Shown: positions 63,066 to 64,000 of the stretch, one piece after another
Position numbering within the stretch: position 1 is the first letter of the stretch
Layout: the number at the start of each line of letters is the position of its first letter
From: Pantoea septica
Lineage (GTDB): Bacteria > Pseudomonadota > Gammaproteobacteria > Enterobacterales > Enterobacteriaceae
Direction: 5' to 3'
DNA length: 64,000 bases
Assembly: GCF_002095575.1 (NCBI RefSeq)
Contig: NZ_MLJJ01000014.1
Coordinates: 52,483-116,482 of the forward strand
Program-made: the position numbers and the translations under genes
The notes under the pieces: generated by a model
Seen by the model: only the letters and a program-made list of their open reading frames with translations
Told to the model about the DNA's origin: nothing
Databases searched by the model: none

Positions 63066-63152
63066 CGCGCCGGCCGAAAGGCTGAGCGATAACCAAAATC
63101 ATAAACAAATTCCTCTTTAACGGGCCGATAGCAATACCGGCCTGCTTTTTTT
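63066..63152 (+). ncRNA. chiX: Hfq-dependent small RNA ChiX (MicM/SroB)
   Basis: Lies between ybaK and ybaP as in E. coli. A 5' hairpin (CGGCC-GAAA-GGCTG, 63071-63084), an A-rich single strand, then the seed AATTCCTCTTTAACGGG (63108-63124), and a terminator GGCCG-N10-CGGCC (63123-63142) followed by seven Ts ending at 63152, one base before the ybaP stop. ChiX silences chitoporin chiP by pairing near its ribosome site. The seed differs from E. coli at one base (A for G after CTCTTT). The 5' end is an estimate from the hairpin; a weak -10 AAGAAT is at 63054-63059. Confidence 0.9.
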
Positions 63153-63953
63153 CTAGCGCCGTAAAAGCTCGGGCAGATTCTCGCCGCCGTAGAGATGCAG
63201 CGCGCCCACCGCCACCACGTAATGTCCGGCCGGCAAGGCTCGCAGCCGATCGCACCACTGCGCGTTGCGCTGTGCGATCAGCGTATCATTGAGCGCCGTG
63301 CTGAAGGTCGAGGGTAAAGCGATGCGCGGCTCACGCGGCGGCGTATCCAGCCACCAGCTCACCATCATCTGCAGCAGCCGCGCATTGGTATGCCAGTGCG
63401 TCAGCGTATCTTTCAGCAGCGCCATGCCGTCATCCGGCAGGGACTTCAGCAGTGCGATTTGCGTCTCCGCGCCTTCCAGCTCAATGACCGGCTTATTCAG
63501 CTTTTTCGCCGCCTGCAGCAGCTGAAAGTCGATGCCGTAGTCGGGGCGCAGACCCAGCCGCTGCGCCTGCTGCGCCTGCAGCATCAGCGCGATTTGCCAG
63601 GCGGGCAGGGCGTCGAACATCGTCAGCGACAGGTGCAGTTCGCCGCACAGCGCCGCCAGCCGCGCCTGCTCGTCCGGCGCCAGGCGCGTCTCCAGCGGTT
63701 CGCGCGGGTCGACATCGTCGAACGGCGAGTCGCCCTGCGTAATATCCGCCTCGACAATCAAGGCATCCGCCTTATCCAGTAGCCGCAGCAGACGCGCAGG
63801 CAACGGCTGCATATCGCGCGTGCCCATATGAATGCTGCCGACCAGATGCAGCAGGCGATCGTCCAGCCGAATATCCTGAGCTGGCCAGCGATAGCTGGCG
63901 GGAAAGAGTCGGCCTACCAGCCCCTGCACACTGCGCCACATGCTGCCTGTCAT
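63153..63953 (-). CDS. ybaP: TraB/GumN-family protein YbaP
   Basis: 266 residues (264 in E. coli) of the TraB/GumN (PF01963-type) family; members include putative metalloproteases, but the role in enterobacteria is unknown. The two GX2H-type motifs are visible: HLVGSIHMGTRDM near residue 35 and VVAVGALHLYGGENLP near the C-terminus, with VIELEGAETQI between. AAGGA precedes the ATG at 63953. Convergent with chiX. Confidence 0.92.
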   Translation of the reverse strand: MTGSMWRSVQGLVGRLFPASYRWPAQDIRLDDRLLHLVGSIHMGTRDMQPLPARLLRLLDKADALIVEADITQGDSPFDDVDPREPLETRLAPDEQARLAALCGELHLSLTMFDALPAWQIALMLQAQQAQRLGLRPDYGIDFQLLQAAKKLNKPVIELEGAETQIALLKSLPDDGMALLKDTLTHWHTNARLLQMMVSWWLDTPPREPRIALPSTFSTALNDTLIAQRNAQWCDRLRALPAGHYVVAVGALHLYGGENLPELLRR

Positions 63954-64000
63954 TCCCCGTCCTTACTGAGTCAAAACGCCATGCTAGCGATTCCCGCCGC

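Noticed and set aside
63010..63102. A 30-codon minus-strand frame (MILVIAQPFGRRGDHSY...) with an excellent AAAGAGGAA ribosome site
   Set aside because: The apparent ribosome site is the complement of the ChiX seed CCTCTTT, and the frame is antisense to the small RNA. The coding look is explained by the RNA gene.

Overview
This window is chromosomal DNA of a gamma-proteobacterium in the Enterobacterales. Almost every gene matches its Escherichia coli counterpart closely in sequence and length, and the order follows the E. coli panE-to-ybaP segment. The cysteine-responsive ccdA/ccdR pair (a cysteine desulfhydrase beside its Lrp-type regulator, an arrangement I know from Pantoea), the fairly high GC content and the genes missing relative to E. 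coli (mscK, aes, fsr, maa) point to Erwiniaceae such as Pantoea, Mixta or Erwinia. That placement is an inference.

Layout. 1-8.7 kb: panE (cut by the window edge), yajQ, an inserted alcohol dehydrogenase, yajR, and the cytochrome bo3 operon cyoABCDE. 9.1-13.4 kb: ampG, yajG, bolA and tig. 13.7-21.9 kb: the protein quality-control block clpP, clpX, lon, hupB and ppiD, then ybaV and fadM. 21.9-30.5 kb: queC, ybaE, cof, ccdA, ccdR and the ABC exporter mdlAB. 30.5-34.7 kb: the nitrogen-controlled glnK-amtB operon, tesB, ybaY, atl and the 4.5S RNA gene ffs. 34.8-39.2 kb: hha-tomB, an unrecognised low-GC gene, then an accessory zinc block made of a 34-residue membrane peptide, a three-gene metal ABC importer and the zinc-sparing ribosomal proteins rpmE2-rpmJ2. 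Both zinc transcription units start at a near-identical Zur-like box. 39.4-44.5 kb: acrB, acrA and acrR with the acrR operator. 44.5-49.8 kb: rsmS, a GlsB/YeaQ-type membrane protein, priC, ybaN, apt, dnaX (with its programmed frameshift), ybaB and recR. 49.85-58.7 kb: htpG, an inserted LysR regulator beside an unrecognised protein, adk, hemH, gsk and ybaL. 59.1-64 kb: ushA, a probable IS110-type transposase remnant, a PACE-type efflux gene with a divergent LysR regulator, ybaK, the small RNA ChiX and ybaP.

Regulation is readable directly: sigma-32 promoters before clpP, lon and htpG, a sigma-54 promoter with an NtrC-type site before glnK, a sigma-70 promoter for cyo, a 24-bp palindrome before acrA/acrR, an Lrp-type palindrome between ccdA and ccdR, and Zur-like boxes in the zinc block. 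The parts that differ from the conserved backbone, and so deserve most attention, are the zinc block (36.2-39.2 kb), the LysR/unknown pair (51.8-53.7 kb), the 117-residue orphan at 35.6 kb and the IS remnant plus PACE/LysR insertion (60.9-62.5 kb). I saw no CRISPR array, tRNA, rRNA, prophage or intact insertion sequence.
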